Source: SIG565 sp045650565 (GTDB lineage Bacteria; Bacillota; Clostridia; Oscillospirales; Acutalibacteraceae). From it: 64,000 nucleotides of DNA. How positions within the stretch are numbered: position 1 is the first letter of the stretch; each line of letters starts with the position of its first letter. The notes beneath the pieces are model-generated. The model was not told the origin of the DNA. It saw only the letters and a program-made list of their open reading frames with translations, and made no database searches. The position numbers and the translations under genes are program-made. Shown one piece after another: positions 48,373 to 57,357 of the stretch. The DNA lies in the NCBI GenBank assembly GCA_045650565.1, contig JAZRRG010000042.1, positions 59,571-123,570 on the forward strand, written 5' to 3'.

Positions 48373-48790
48373 CGGGATTTGGGATTTGGGGATTAGTATG
48401 GCGAATTTTAATTATAAAGAATTATTAGTTTGGCAAAAGGCAATGGATTTAGCTGAAGAAATTTACAATTTAACGGCAGCTATCCCTAAATCAGAAATTA
48501 TTGGCATAATATCGCAACTTCGAAGAGCGGCGGTATCGGTTCCTTCTAAATATTGCGGAAGGTCAAATGCGGCAAACCACGAAGGAATACATAAATTTTT
48601 TGTGCATTGCTCGTGGCTCTAATGCTGAGATTGAAACGTAACTTCTTTTGTGTGTTAGAATCGGCTATTTAAGTCGAGAAAAAATAGATAAGGCATTATC
48701 GTTATCAACCGAAATTGTTAAAATGTTAAACGCCTTAATCACCAAATTGAACAGCGTCTCTCCTAAATCCTAAATCCTAATTCCTAAATC
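48373..48790. mobile_element. Insertion with GGATTT-type flanking repeats and a four-helix-bundle gene remnant
   Basis: The left edge is GGGATTTGGGATTTGGGGAT (48374-48393); the right edge is TCCTAAATCC repeated with small changes to about 48790. Read on opposite strands the two edges are similar 7-base repeats (GGATTTG/GGATTTA), so they form imperfect inverted repeats. The cargo is one gene remnant of the four-helix-bundle family. It separates dnaK from dnaJ, normally adjacent. Element nature is inferred from these signs; ends are approximate. Confidence 0.55.
48398..48773 (+). pseudogene. Four-helix-bundle (S23/bvIVP-type) protein gene, frameshifted and nonsense-mutated
   Basis: Starts at ATG 48398: MANFNYKELLVWQKAMDLAE then SQLRRAAVSVPS, the exact style of the family found in 23S rRNA intervening sequences and as Avd-like proteins. 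An extra A in TCTAAATATTGCG (48544-48556) shifts the frame; removing it restores SNIAEGQMRQTTKEYINF and IARGSNAEIET. Then TAA occurs where the family has a glutamine (ETQL; CAA to TAA). The frame then runs RIGYLSREKI to a final stop at 48773. So two independent lesions; the gene is dead. Flanked by GGATTT-type repeats, within dnaK-dnaJ. Confidence 0.85.
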
Positions 48791-48808
48791 CTATAAAGGA
48801 GAAAAATT

Positions 48809-49963
48809 GTGGCAGAAAAAAGAGATTACTACGCAGTATTGGGCGTTGATAAGTCGGTAGATGAAAACGACCTAAAAAAAGCATATCGCAAGGCGGCTAA
48901 AAAATATCACCCCGATTTAAATCCGGGCGATGCCGAAGCCGAAAAGAAGTTTAAAGAGGTCAACGAGGCATACGAGGTTTTGTCCGACAAGGAAAAGCGA
49001 GCCCGTTATGACCAATTTGGTCATGCAGGTGTAGACCCCAACTTTGGCGCCGGTGGCGGTGGCTACGGAGATTTTGGCGGTGGCTTTGGCGGTTTTGGTG
49101 GTTTCGAAGACATAATAAGTGAAATGTTTGGCGGTGGTTTTGGCGGCAGAAGCAGTCGGCGCAACCCAAACGCACCACGCCGTGGAGCCGACACAGCGGC
49201 AAATGTTATTATTTCTTTTGAAGAAGCGGCAAAGGGCTGCAAACAAAAGATTAAGGTAACAAGAATCGAAAACTGCGATGAATGCTTGGGCTCGGGCTGT
49301 AAGCCGGGCACACAACCCAAGACCTGTCCTACATGTTCGGGTAAGGGTTATGTAACCGCCGTGCAGCGTACCATGTTTGGCGCAATGCAAACACAACAGC
49401 CGTGTGAAAACTGTCACGCTACGGGTAAAATTATTGATGACCCGTGCACAAAATGTAACGGCAAGGGCAGAATAAGGCGCACAACCGAAAGGGAGGTTGA
49501 AATCCCTGCGGGTATTGATGACGGTCAAATAATAAATGTCAGAGGCGGCGGTGATGCCGGTGTTAACGGTGGACCTGATGGCGACCTCCATATCAATATA
49601 ACGGTGCGTCCGCACCCAATTTTCGAGCGTGACGGCTACGATGTATTTTGTGAAATACCCATAACATTTATTCAAGCGGCGTTGGGCGATGAAATTACTG
49701 TACCCACGCTGGACGGCAAGGTTAAATTCACCATCCACGAGGGCACACAGCCGGGCGATGAATTTAAACTAAAGGGTAAGGGAATACAGCGTTTACGCTA
49801 TTCAGGTCGTGGCGACCAATATGTAAAAATTTCGGTTGAAGTCCCCAAAAATTTAAGTAAAGAGCAAAAGGAGCATTTAAAGGGCTTTGAAAAATTGTCA
49901 AATGATAAAAACTATAAGAAAAAGCGCTCCTTTACCGATAAAATAAAAGAATTATTTGATTAA
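48809..49963 (+). CDS. dnaJ: Chaperone DnaJ (Hsp40)
   Basis: Co-chaperone delivering substrates to DnaK. 384 residues: J domain (about 4-70) with the HPD tripeptide in KYHPDL, glycine/phenylalanine-rich linker (about 74-115), four zinc-finger motifs CDECLGSG, CPTCSGKG, CENCHATG, CTKCNGKG, and the C-terminal substrate domains. Start is GTG 48809 with AAAGGAG. Expression may come from read-through past the hairpin and insertion after dnaK or from an unseen promoter. Confidence 0.97.
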   Translation: MAEKRDYYAVLGVDKSVDENDLKKAYRKAAKKYHPDLNPGDAEAEKKFKEVNEAYEVLSDKEKRARYDQFGHAGVDPNFGAGGGGYGDFGGGFGGFGGFEDIISEMFGGGFGGRSSRRNPNAPRRGADTAANVIISFEEAAKGCKQKIKVTRIENCDECLGSGCKPGTQPKTCPTCSGKGYVTAVQRTMFGAMQTQQPCENCHATGKIIDDPCTKCNGKGRIRRTTEREVEIPAGIDDGQIINVRGGGDAGVNGGPDGDLHINITVRPHPIFERDGYDVFCEIPITFIQAALGDEITVPTLDGKVKFTIHEGTQPGDEFKLKGKGIQRLRYSGRGDQYVKISVEVPKNLSKEQKEHLKGFEKLSNDKNYKKKRSFTDKIKELFD

Positions 49964-49966
49964 GAA

Positions 49967-50006
49967 AAAGCACAGGTTACCTGCGAGGCAACCTGTGCTT
50001 TATTTT
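49967..50006 (+). terminator. Terminator of the heat-shock operon
   Basis: AAGCACAGGTT / AACCTGTGCTT with a long loop, then TATTTTT. Confidence 0.88.
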
Positions 50007-50103
50007 TAAAAAGTCAAAATAAGACCAAAAAATATCAAAAAAGCACCTTGAATTCGTAAAAAAGTATCTATAATTAAAATAAAGAAGTCAAGGAGGTATA
50101 AAA

Positions 50104-51921
50104 ATGTTACCACAAGAAAAAGCGTATATTACAGAAGAAATTTTAAAGCTTGTTGAAAGCGATTTTTCGGGTGATATTACCGTAGAGGAATTTGACGGTG
50201 TAAGCGTTAAATTCGATGGAAAAAATGCAATAGTCGGTTGTAAAGATAAGGTTACCTTTGCAAGAGGCGTATTTTTACTCGCTAAAGATTACAAAAATGG
50301 TCCTTTTGAAATAAAGCAAACACCTAGGTTTGAAACTCTTCAGCTATATTTGGATGTTGCACGTAACGGTGTGTTTACTATGGAAGCACTCAAAAAGTGG
50401 GTAGTAAATATGGCGGCAATGGGCTTTACCCAAATTTCCTTTAACTTTGAAGATATGTTTGAGCTTGAAGGATACCCTCGCCTTGGCTATATGCGTGGTC
50501 GTTACACAAAGGAAGACCTTAAGCAGTTAAATGCTATTTGCGAGGCGTTTGGAATAGATGTTGCGCCGTCGGTTCAGTCATTAGGACATATGGAACAATA
50601 TCTGCAGTGGAAGGAAGCCGCACCCATACGGGATACACACCATACCTTACTTGTTGACGAGCCAAAGACCTATGAGTTTCTTGAAAAGGCATATGCTCAT
50701 ATGAGGGAGTGCTTCCCAAATGCTAAGATTATGAATACCGCCCTTGATGAAACGGAAAATTTAGGACTTGGCAAATTCCTTAAGTTACACGGATATGAGC
50801 CGGCTATATCAATATACAAGCGCCACGCAGCTAAGATATTTAAAATTTGCGAGAAATATAATTTTAGACCCACGCTATCAGGTGACCAGTTCGCACGTGT
50901 GGCATCTAAAACAGGAGAATATTTAGATGTAACCGCCAAAATGAGCGAGGATTTAGTAAAGGGTTTACCTGAAAATATGATGGTTTCCCTTTGGGATTAT
51001 TACGATACCGATAAAACCAAATATGACACCTTCATTAAGGAATATCAAAAGCTTAATAGGGGTTTAATACTTTCAGGTGCCGTGAGAACCTGGGAGGGCT
51101 TTATAGAGGATACAATTCTATCATATGATTCGGTTGTTCCGTTTTTACAAGCCGCAATCGAAAATAACGAAAAAACATTCCGTTGCTGTATGTTTGGAGA
51201 TTTCGGTAGCGAAACCAACTTCATGCATTCTATAGGCACAATGCCGATTTATTCCGAATACTGCTATAGAGGACTTGATTGCCCAAAGGATGATATTGCT
51301 AAGGTTAGTGAGTTCTTAACCAAAATGCCCTTTGAACATAGGTTTGAGCTTAGTCGCCTTCACTCAAAATTCCATGCGGGACCGAGATTTGCAGCAAAAC
51401 TCATTTATACCGATTTCTTTTATAATATGGTTAATCTTACATATGATTACGAGGAGTCTTTAGCCGATGTTCAGCATGCAATGAAAAAGGCAGAGGAATA
51501 TATGGCGTTTAATGATAGGCATTATGACTATTACAGGTATGTATACTATGTTGCAAAAATAGCTGCAAAGAAGATGGAGCTTATTTATAAAATAAGACCC
51601 GCTTATAGAGGCGCTGACCGAGAGTATTTAGATATCGTTGCCAACAAGGAAATACCGGCACTAATAGAGGATTACAGAACATTTATTGATTTGTTCAAAA
51701 AAGACTGGTTGAGAGATAAAAAATCAAACGGTATTGAAACAATACTCATTCGCCTTGGCGGTGGTATAGAGCAGCTTAAATTACGAAGAGAGCAATTAAA
51801 CGCATACTTAAAGGGTGAGATTACAACCATTACCGAGTTGGATGAGGATGTAATCGTAGATGATTATGAAAACTGGGATAATAAGGTTATTACAATAACC
51901 GAAAGAACAAGAGGCGTGTAA
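50104..51921 (+). CDS. Family 20 glycoside hydrolase-like protein (GcnA/HexD-type beta-hexosaminidase)
   Basis: Likely removes N-acetylglucosamine or N-acetylgalactosamine from glycans. 605 residues: a short beta domain (about 1-80), then a TIM barrel with LYLDVARNGVFTMEALKKWV, SFNFEDMFELEGYP, VAPSVQSLGHMEQYLQW and the catalytic Asp-Glu in NTALDETENLGLGKF (about 215-221); the alpha-helical C-terminus follows. No signal peptide, so cytoplasmic, acting on imported oligosaccharides. Ribosome binding site AAGGAGG; a weak promoter (TTGAAT, 15 bases, TATAAT, 50048-50074) may lie upstream. Substrate unproven. Confidence 0.85.
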   Translation: MLPQEKAYITEEILKLVESDFSGDITVEEFDGVSVKFDGKNAIVGCKDKVTFARGVFLLAKDYKNGPFEIKQTPRFETLQLYLDVARNGVFTMEALKKWVVNMAAMGFTQISFNFEDMFELEGYPRLGYMRGRYTKEDLKQLNAICEAFGIDVAPSVQSLGHMEQYLQWKEAAPIRDTHHTLLVDEPKTYEFLEKAYAHMRECFPNAKIMNTALDETENLGLGKFLKLHGYEPAISIYKRHAAKIFKICEKYNFRPTLSGDQFARVASKTGEYLDVTAKMSEDLVKGLPENMMVSLWDYYDTDKTKYDTFIKEYQKLNRGLILSGAVRTWEGFIEDTILSYDSVVPFLQAAIENNEKTFRCCMFGDFGSETNFMHSIGTMPIYSEYCYRGLDCPKDDIAKVSEFLTKMPFEHRFELSRLHSKFHAGPRFAAKLIYTDFFYNMVNLTYDYEESLADVQHAMKKAEEYMAFNDRHYDYYRYVYYVAKIAAKKMELIYKIRPAYRGADREYLDIVANKEIPALIEDYRTFIDLFKKDWLRDKKSNGIETILIRLGGGIEQLKLRREQLNAYLKGEITTITELDEDVIVDDYENWDNKVITITERTRGV

Positions 51922-51926
51922 AATAA

Positions 51927-51956
51927 AAACAGTCGGTTTTAACCGACTGTTTTTTC
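51927..51956. terminator. Bidirectional terminator
   Basis: AAAACAGTCGGTT / AACCGACTGTTTT; it covers the end of the convergent membrane gene, whose stop lies inside the stem. Confidence 0.9.
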
Positions 51957-52529
51957 TTCTTTATATTCAGTTTCGTTGTAGTTATCGATAAATTCTTCCC
52001 ACTCGCTATCCGACATTTCCTCGGTGCGATATCTACGGTAAAGCTTTTCCATAACCGCCTTGTAATCACGGTTTACAAAAAATCTTTCACGGGTTGAAAT
52101 GATACACATCCAAACAGACGGTATGAGAATTAAAACAAGCGGGATTAGATGCTTAAAGTAAAAGGAGTTTTTAACATAAAAAGCGCCCGAGAGGAATAAA
52201 ACCTCCTTCATAATCGGCCACAAAAGGACAGTTCCAGCAATGTTTAGCGGCAGAGAAATTATATCAAGCTTAAAAAACATAAGTATAAAGGCCAAAACGA
52301 AAAGCCCAAAGGACATCAGCGAAAAGGCAAAAATATTGTTGCCGTCAAGATAATGGGTTTTATACTGCCCATAGGTCAAAAGGAACATAATAAGCGCCTG
52401 ATAAACAAAGCCGATAATATAGGTTGTCCTTAGGTTACAGTATATGCGCTCATTAGTTTTTGCATAGCAAATGGCACGTTTGTACTGGTAGTCATCCATC
52501 AGTTTTAAAATGTTAGGTCTCTTTTTCAT
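51939..52529 (-). CDS. Membrane protein of unknown function
   Basis: 196 residues with four or so helices between about 40 and 135 (TTYIIGFVYQALIMFLLTYG, IFAFSLMSFGLFVLAFILMF, LPLNIAGTVLLWPIM, HLIPLVLILIPSVWMCII), a charged N-terminus MKKRPNILKLMDDYQYKR and an acidic tail (SDSEWEEFIDNYNETEYKEE). No family recognised. I start at ATG 52529 since GAGGTG lies just before; the frame continues open upstream through the promoter of trmL. Divergent from trmL; the last codons sit in a terminator. Confidence 0.75.
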   Translation of the reverse strand: MKKRPNILKLMDDYQYKRAICYAKTNERIYCNLRTTYIIGFVYQALIMFLLTYGQYKTHYLDGNNIFAFSLMSFGLFVLAFILMFFKLDIISLPLNIAGTVLLWPIMKEVLFLSGAFYVKNSFYFKHLIPLVLILIPSVWMCIISTRERFFVNRDYKAVMEKLYRRYRTEEMSDSEWEEFIDNYNETEYKEEKTVG

Positions 52530-52572
52530 CTGTTGCACCTCTTTATTAATATTATACAAACAAATACCCTTC

Positions 52573-52602
52573 TTGACAAGTATATTTTGAAAAGGGTATA
52601 AT
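52573..52602 (+). promoter_or_regulatory. Promoter of trmL
   Basis: TTGACA, 18 bases, TATAAT, 24 bases from ATG 52627. Confidence 0.8.
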
Positions 52603-52626
52603 CGTTTTGAAAGAGAGTGTGTAAAT

Positions 52627-53121
52627 ATGGCAACGATAAATATAGTTATGGTTGAGCCCGAGATTCCGCAAAACACCGGAAATGTTGCCCGTACCTGTGC
52701 GGCAACGGGCGCTCGGCTGCACTTGGTGGGTCCCATGGGCTTTAAAATTGATGATAAAAAGCTTAAAAGGGCGGGGCTCGATTACTGGCAGTATCTTGAT
52801 ATTACCTATTATGAAAATATAGATGAGTTTTTTGCGAAAAATCAAGGGGAATTCTTTTACTTTACTACAAAGGCACTGCACAATCATTCGGATATTGAGT
52901 ATCCTGATAACTGCTATTTGCTTTTCGGCAAGGAAACCAAAGGTCTACCCGAGGAATTACTGTTTAAAAACCGAGATAACTGTGTGAGAATCCCAATGAT
53001 AGAGGATGCAAGGAGCTTAAATCTGTCAAACTCGGTGGCGATTGGTGTGTATGAGGTCTTAAGGCAGTGGGGTTATCCCGAACTTCAAAATTTTGGACAG
53101 TTGCACAATTATAAGTGGTAA
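52627..53121 (+). CDS. trmL: tRNA (cytidine/uridine-34 2'-O)-methyltransferase TrmL
   Basis: SPOUT-fold methyltransferase acting at wobble position 34 of tRNA-Leu. 164 residues, typical length: IVMVEPEIPQNTGNVARTCAATG at the start (the NTGNVARTC motif), LLFGKETKGLP in the middle and RIPMIEDARSLNLSNSVAIGVYEVLRQ (the knotted SAM site) near the end. Own promoter. Confidence 0.95.
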   Translation: MATINIVMVEPEIPQNTGNVARTCAATGARLHLVGPMGFKIDDKKLKRAGLDYWQYLDITYYENIDEFFAKNQGEFFYFTTKALHNHSDIEYPDNCYLLFGKETKGLPEELLFKNRDNCVRIPMIEDARSLNLSNSVAIGVYEVLRQWGYPELQNFGQLHNYKW

Positions 53122-53165
53122 AATAAAGAGTATAATATATAAGTATATAAATATAAAATAAATTG

Positions 53166-53193
53166 TTGAAAATTTGCAAAAATGTGGTAAAAT
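53166..53193 (+). promoter_or_regulatory. Promoter of pgk-tpiA-gpmI
   Basis: TTGAAA, 16 bases, TAAAAT, ahead of GGAAGGAAG and ATG 53237. Confidence 0.65.
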
Positions 53194-53236
53194 ACTATTG
53201 TGGAAATTTTAACAATTTAATGGAAGGAAGATTTTA

Positions 53237-54538
53237 ATGAACGCACTTAACAAAAAGACAGTTGAGGATATTCAGGTAGCGGGCAAAAAGGTTTTGGTTC
53301 GCTGTGACTTCAACGTACCTATGATGGATGGTAAAATTACTGACGATAAGAGAATTATCGGCGCATTACCGACAATTAAGTATTTGCTCGATAATGGAGC
53401 AAAGGTAATTCTTTGTTCACATATGGGTAAGCCCCACAGCATTTTTACCGAGGGCTTTGGTCTTTCTAAAAAGGAAAAGAAGGCAGTTGAGGCACTTCCC
53501 GAAAACGAGAGAGCAGCAGCAACCGAGGCATATCTTAAAAAGGCGGCAGAGGAGGATGCTAAGAAATTCACCCTCAAGCCCGTTGCTGACCGTTTAAATG
53601 AGCTGCTTGGCGATAAGGTTGCATTTGCTACCGATATTATAGGCGCTGATGCAAAGGCAAAGGCCGCCGCTTTAAAGGATGGCGAGGCAGTGCTTATTGA
53701 AAATGTTCGCTTTGATGCAAGAGAAACCAAGAACAACCCTGAGTTTGCTAAAGAACTCGCATCAATGGCTGAAATTTTTGTTAACGATGCGTTTGGTACT
53801 GCTCACAGAGCCCACGCATCTACTACCGGTGTGGCTGATTATTTACCAGCTGTTTGCGGCTACCTCATCCAAAAGGAAATCGGTGTTATGGGCAAGGCGT
53901 TGGCTGACCCTGCACGTCCCTTTGTTGCAATACTTGGCGGTGCTAAGGTAAGCGATAAAATCGGTGTTATTGAAAACCTTATCGAAAAGGTTGATACACT
54001 TATCATCGGTGGCGGTATGGCTTACACCTTCTATCGTGCAAAGGGCTACACCGTTGGCACATCAATTTGTGAGGAAGATAAAGTTGAACTTGCTAAAGAG
54101 CTTATGGCTAAAGCTGCCGCAAAGGGCGTTAAGTTCGTATTACCGGTGGATAACCGCATAGGTAAAGAATATGATGCTGAAACCGAGTCGAAGGAAGTTA
54201 ATTGCGACGCTATTCCGTCAGACTGGATGGGACTTGATATCGGTCCTAAAACCGAGAAATTGTTTGCTGATGCTCTAAAGGGTGCAGGCACTGTAATTTG
54301 GAACGGACCTATGGGCGTATCCGAGTGGAAGAAGTTTGCTTCGGGTACCGAGTCTGTAGCAAGGGCAGTTGCTGAATCGGGCGCTATTTCCATTATCGGC
54401 GGTGGTGACTCGGCAGCGGCAGTTCAAAAGCTTGGATATGCTGATAAGATGACACATATCTCCACCGGTGGCGGTGCTTCTCTTGAATTCCTCGAGGGTA
54501 AGGTATTGCCCGGTATCGCAGCACTTGGCGATAAATAA
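53237..54538 (+). CDS. pgk: Phosphoglycerate kinase
   Basis: Makes ATP from 1,3-bisphosphoglycerate in glycolysis. 433 residues, somewhat longer than the usual 394-400 because of an insertion near 70-105 (KKEKKAVEALPENERAAATE), seen in several Clostridia. Conserved RCDFNVPM, LCSHMGKP, LIENVRF, NDAFGTAHRAHAST, VAILGGAKVSDKIGV, IIGGGMAYTF, WNGPMGV and GGGDSAAAV are present. First of a glycolytic trio. Confidence 0.97.
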   Translation: MNALNKKTVEDIQVAGKKVLVRCDFNVPMMDGKITDDKRIIGALPTIKYLLDNGAKVILCSHMGKPHSIFTEGFGLSKKEKKAVEALPENERAAATEAYLKKAAEEDAKKFTLKPVADRLNELLGDKVAFATDIIGADAKAKAAALKDGEAVLIENVRFDARETKNNPEFAKELASMAEIFVNDAFGTAHRAHASTTGVADYLPAVCGYLIQKEIGVMGKALADPARPFVAILGGAKVSDKIGVIENLIEKVDTLIIGGGMAYTFYRAKGYTVGTSICEEDKVELAKELMAKAAAKGVKFVLPVDNRIGKEYDAETESKEVNCDAIPSDWMGLDIGPKTEKLFADALKGAGTVIWNGPMGVSEWKKFASGTESVARAVAESGAISIIGGGDSAAAVQKLGYADKMTHISTGGGASLEFLEGKVLPGIAALGDK

Positions 54539-54550
54539 TAAAAACAAACG

Positions 54551-54572
54551 GCACGGCGGTAACGCCGTGCTG
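54551..54572 (+). other. Hairpin in the pgk-tpiA gap
   Basis: GCACGGCG / CGCCGTGC with GTAA loop. Without a clear T run (TGATTTT), it is more likely an mRNA processing or stability element than a full stop. Confidence 0.6.
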
Positions 54573-54609
54573 ATTTTAGGAATAGTCAAATAATTTAAGG
54601 AGAGTAAAA

Positions 54610-55386
54610 ATGAACAAAGCAAAAAGAAAAGCAGTTATTGCAGGTAACTGGAAAATGAATAAAACTCCTGCTGAAACCACAGCACTTATAAATGAAATTA
54701 AGCCATTGGTAGCATGTGCCGACTGTGAGGTTGTTCTTTGTGTACCCTTTATTGATATCGCTGCGGCGGTTGAGGCAACCAAGGGAACAAATATTAAGGT
54801 TGGCGCTGAAAATGTCCACTTTAAGTCTTCGGGAGCATATACGGGTGAGATTTCAGCCGATATGCTAACAGCCGCAGGTGTAGAGTATGTTGTAATAGGT
54901 CACAGTGAGCGTAGGCAGTACTTTGGCGAGACCGACCAAACCGTTAATCTTCGCACATTAGCAGCAGTAAATGCAGGTCTTAAAGCTATTGTTTGCGTTG
55001 GCGAAACATTAGAGCAAAGAGAGCTCGGATATACAGAGACTCTTCTTAAATACCAAACCAAGATGGCGCTTACAAATATTAGTGCTAAGCAGCTTAAAAA
55101 TATTATTATTGCTTATGAGCCGGTTTGGGCTATCGGTACAGGCGTTACCGCTACTGCCGACCAAGCCGATGAGGGTAATGGCTTTGTTCGTCAGGCAATT
55201 GCCGAGGTTTATGGCGAGGAATTGGCACAATCGGTTACCGTACAGTACGGCGGTTCTATGAATGCTGCTAATGCTGATGAGCTTTTAGAAAAGGTAAATG
55301 TTGACGGTGGTCTTATCGGCGGCGCATCATTAAAGGCAGAGGACTTTGCTGTTATTGTAAAAGCAGCTTGTTGCGACTGCAAATAA
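54610..55386 (+). CDS. tpiA: Triosephosphate isomerase
   Basis: Interconverts DHAP and G3P. 258 residues with AGNWKMNKT (active-site Asn and Lys), the catalytic histidine in VVIGHSERRQYFGET, the catalytic glutamate in IIAYEPVWAIGTG, and phosphate loops VQYGGSMNAANA and GLIGGASL. Ends in CCDCK, an extra cysteine cluster. Ribosome binding site AAGGAG. Confidence 0.97.
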   Translation: MNKAKRKAVIAGNWKMNKTPAETTALINEIKPLVACADCEVVLCVPFIDIAAAVEATKGTNIKVGAENVHFKSSGAYTGEISADMLTAAGVEYVVIGHSERRQYFGETDQTVNLRTLAAVNAGLKAIVCVGETLEQRELGYTETLLKYQTKMALTNISAKQLKNIIIAYEPVWAIGTGVTATADQADEGNGFVRQAIAEVYGEELAQSVTVQYGGSMNAANADELLEKVNVDGGLIGGASLKAEDFAVIVKAACCDCK

Positions 55387-55396
55387 GGTGGTAAAA

Positions 55397-56932
55397 ATGA
55401 AAAAACCGATAGTTTTAACCATAATGGATGGTTTTGGTTTTAACACCGAAACCAAGGGCAACGCAATTGATTTTGCCGCCACACCCGTTTTAGACGGTAT
55501 ATTTAAAAACTGTCCCACAACTAAAATCGGCGCATCGGGTATGGATGTAGGTTTGCCCGACGGTCAAATGGGTAACAGTGAGGTGGGTCACACCAATATA
55601 GGTGCAGGTCGTGTTGTATATCAAGAGCTAACCCGAATTACAAAGTCTATTAAGGATGGCGACTTTTTTGAGAACAAGGCGTTACTCGCAGCCATTGAAA
55701 ACTGCAAGAAAAACGATAGCGCTTTGCATTTAATGGGGCTATTGTCCGATGGCGGTGTGCATAGCCATATCGAGCATATGTATGCACTGGTATCGCTTGC
55801 CAAGAAAAACGGAATTTCCCGTGTGTTTATTCACGCACTGCTTGACGGTCGTGATGTACCGCCCGCCTCGGCCGCTGATTTTATTGATGAAACCAATAAA
55901 AAATTAGAGGAAATGGGAATAGGCAAAATAGCAACCGTTCTCGGTAGATTTTACGGTATGGATAGAGATAACCGTTGGGAACGAGTTGAAAAGGCGTACG
56001 GCGCACTCGTTTATGGCGAGGGAGTTAAAACTACCGATGCCGCAGCGGCAGTTCGTGCTTCATACGAGCAAATCGATGAAGACGGCAAGAATGTAACTGA
56101 TGAGTTTGTTTTACCCACGGTTGTTGAGGGTACCGAGAGAATTAAAATGGATGACAGTGTTATATTCTTTAATTTCCGTCCCGATAGAGCAAGAGAAATC
56201 ACCCGTACCTTTGTGGATGATAGCTTTACGGGCTTTGAGAGGCGTGGCGGCAGACAAAAGGTGTATTATGTTTGTATGACACAGTATGATGTATCTATGC
56301 CGAATGTCGACGTTGCTTTCCGCCCCCAAACACTCGAAAACACTTTGGGCGAGTATTTAGCAAAAAATAATATGACACAGCTTCGCATCGCCGAAACCGA
56401 GAAGTACGCTCACGTAACCTTTTTCTTTAACGGCGGTAGAGAGGTTGAATTCTCGGGAGAGGACCGCATACTCGTTGCATCTCCTAAGGTTGCAACCTAC
56501 GATTTACAGCCCGAAATGAGCGCAGTACCCGTTTGCGATAAGGTGTGCGAGGCCATTGAAAGCGGCAAATATGATGTTGTAATACTTAACTTTGCTAACT
56601 GCGATATGGTGGGTCATACAGGTGTGTTTGAAGCCGCTGTAAAGGCGGTAGAAACTGTGGATGAGTGTGTAGGCAGGGTGAAGGATTCAACGCTTAAAAT
56701 GGGTGGCGTAATGCTACTTACTGCCGACCACGGCAATGCCGACCGTATGCTCGATACCGATGGCTCACCCTTCACGGCGCACACAACCAACCCCGTACCC
56801 TTTGCGGTAATCGGTAAGGATTGTGTTCTTCGTGATGGCGGTAAACTTTGCGATATATCTCCTACAATTATTAAGCTACTGGGACTCCCCCAACCCTCAG
56901 AAATGTCAGGCGAATCAATTATTTCAATGTAA
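55397..56932 (+). CDS. gpmI: Phosphoglycerate mutase, cofactor-independent
   Basis: Mn2+-dependent 3- to 2-phosphoglycerate isomerase, alkaline phosphatase fold. 511 residues: LTIMDGFGF with metal-binding Asp, MGNSEVGHTNIGAGR with the phosphorylated serine, HALLDGRDVPP, GRFYGMDRDNRWER, FFNFRPDRAREI, NFANCDMVGHTG and TADHGNADRM. I start at ATG 55397, eleven bases after tpiA, with AGGTGG; GTG 55388 lies in that site. Confidence 0.97.
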   Translation: MKKPIVLTIMDGFGFNTETKGNAIDFAATPVLDGIFKNCPTTKIGASGMDVGLPDGQMGNSEVGHTNIGAGRVVYQELTRITKSIKDGDFFENKALLAAIENCKKNDSALHLMGLLSDGGVHSHIEHMYALVSLAKKNGISRVFIHALLDGRDVPPASAADFIDETNKKLEEMGIGKIATVLGRFYGMDRDNRWERVEKAYGALVYGEGVKTTDAAAAVRASYEQIDEDGKNVTDEFVLPTVVEGTERIKMDDSVIFFNFRPDRAREITRTFVDDSFTGFERRGGRQKVYYVCMTQYDVSMPNVDVAFRPQTLENTLGEYLAKNNMTQLRIAETEKYAHVTFFFNGGREVEFSGEDRILVASPKVATYDLQPEMSAVPVCDKVCEAIESGKYDVVILNFANCDMVGHTGVFEAAVKAVETVDECVGRVKDSTLKMGGVMLLTADHGNADRMLDTDGSPFTAHTTNPVPFAVIGKDCVLRDGGKLCDISPTIIKLLGLPQPSEMSGESIISM

Positions 56933-57030
56933 AAGTACAAATTTTTGTAAAAATTTGTTACAAAAGCAAAGATTTTGTGGCGAAACAATCTTGTTTCGCC
57001 TAACCTTTTCCATTATAAAATAATAAAAAT

Positions 57031-57058
57031 GCGATGGTGTAAACCATCGCGTTTTTTG
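57031..57058 (+). terminator. Terminator of pgk-tpiA-gpmI
   Basis: GCGATGGTGT / accATCGC type stem (GCGATGGT with ACCATCGC) with TTTTTT tail. Confidence 0.85.
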
Positions 57059-57267
57059 TACAACGAAACCACTAAAAAGTCGCGTGGTTCAATAAAGGAT
57101 ATGGCGGCAAACAAAATCCTACGTTTTCATTAAATTAGAGTTGCTGTTGTGAATATAACATACCAAAAGCCCTCAAGGTGAAGCCCACAAAAAGCGCACC
57201 CCAGCGCTGCCTGTAAAATTAGGGCTATGCGGATGGTGTTTTATTGTATATAATTTATGAAATTAAC

Positions 57268-57296
57268 GGGCGGATGTGGGCATCCACCCCTACAAT
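57268..57296. repeat. REP-like hairpin sequence
   Basis: GGGCGGATG, TGGG, CATCCACCC, followed by CCTACAA. I recall very similar GGGCGGATGTGGGCATCCGC blocks as dispersed intergenic repeats in gut Firmicutes, which is recollection. Only one copy is in this window. Confidence 0.45.
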
Positions 57297-57310
57297 GTCA
57301 ATATAACAAA

Positions 57311-57348
57311 AAAAACAGGTCGGATGCATTTGCATCCGACCTGTTTTA
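57311..57348 (-). terminator. Terminator of eda
   Basis: AAAACAGGTCGGATGCA / TGCATCCGACCTGTTTT, just beyond the stop at 57358. Confidence 0.88.
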
Positions 57349-57357
57349 TATAATATT

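Larger units (their letters stand above)
56933..57357. other. Intergenic region after gpmI with several hairpins
   Basis: No gene. It holds a terminator at 57031-57058, a stretch 57160-57230 with short complementary parts (AGCCCT ... AGGGCT and CAGCGCTG), the GGGCGGATG-type hairpin at 57268-57289, and the terminator of eda. The region appears to be a collection point of small repeats. Confidence 0.6.
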
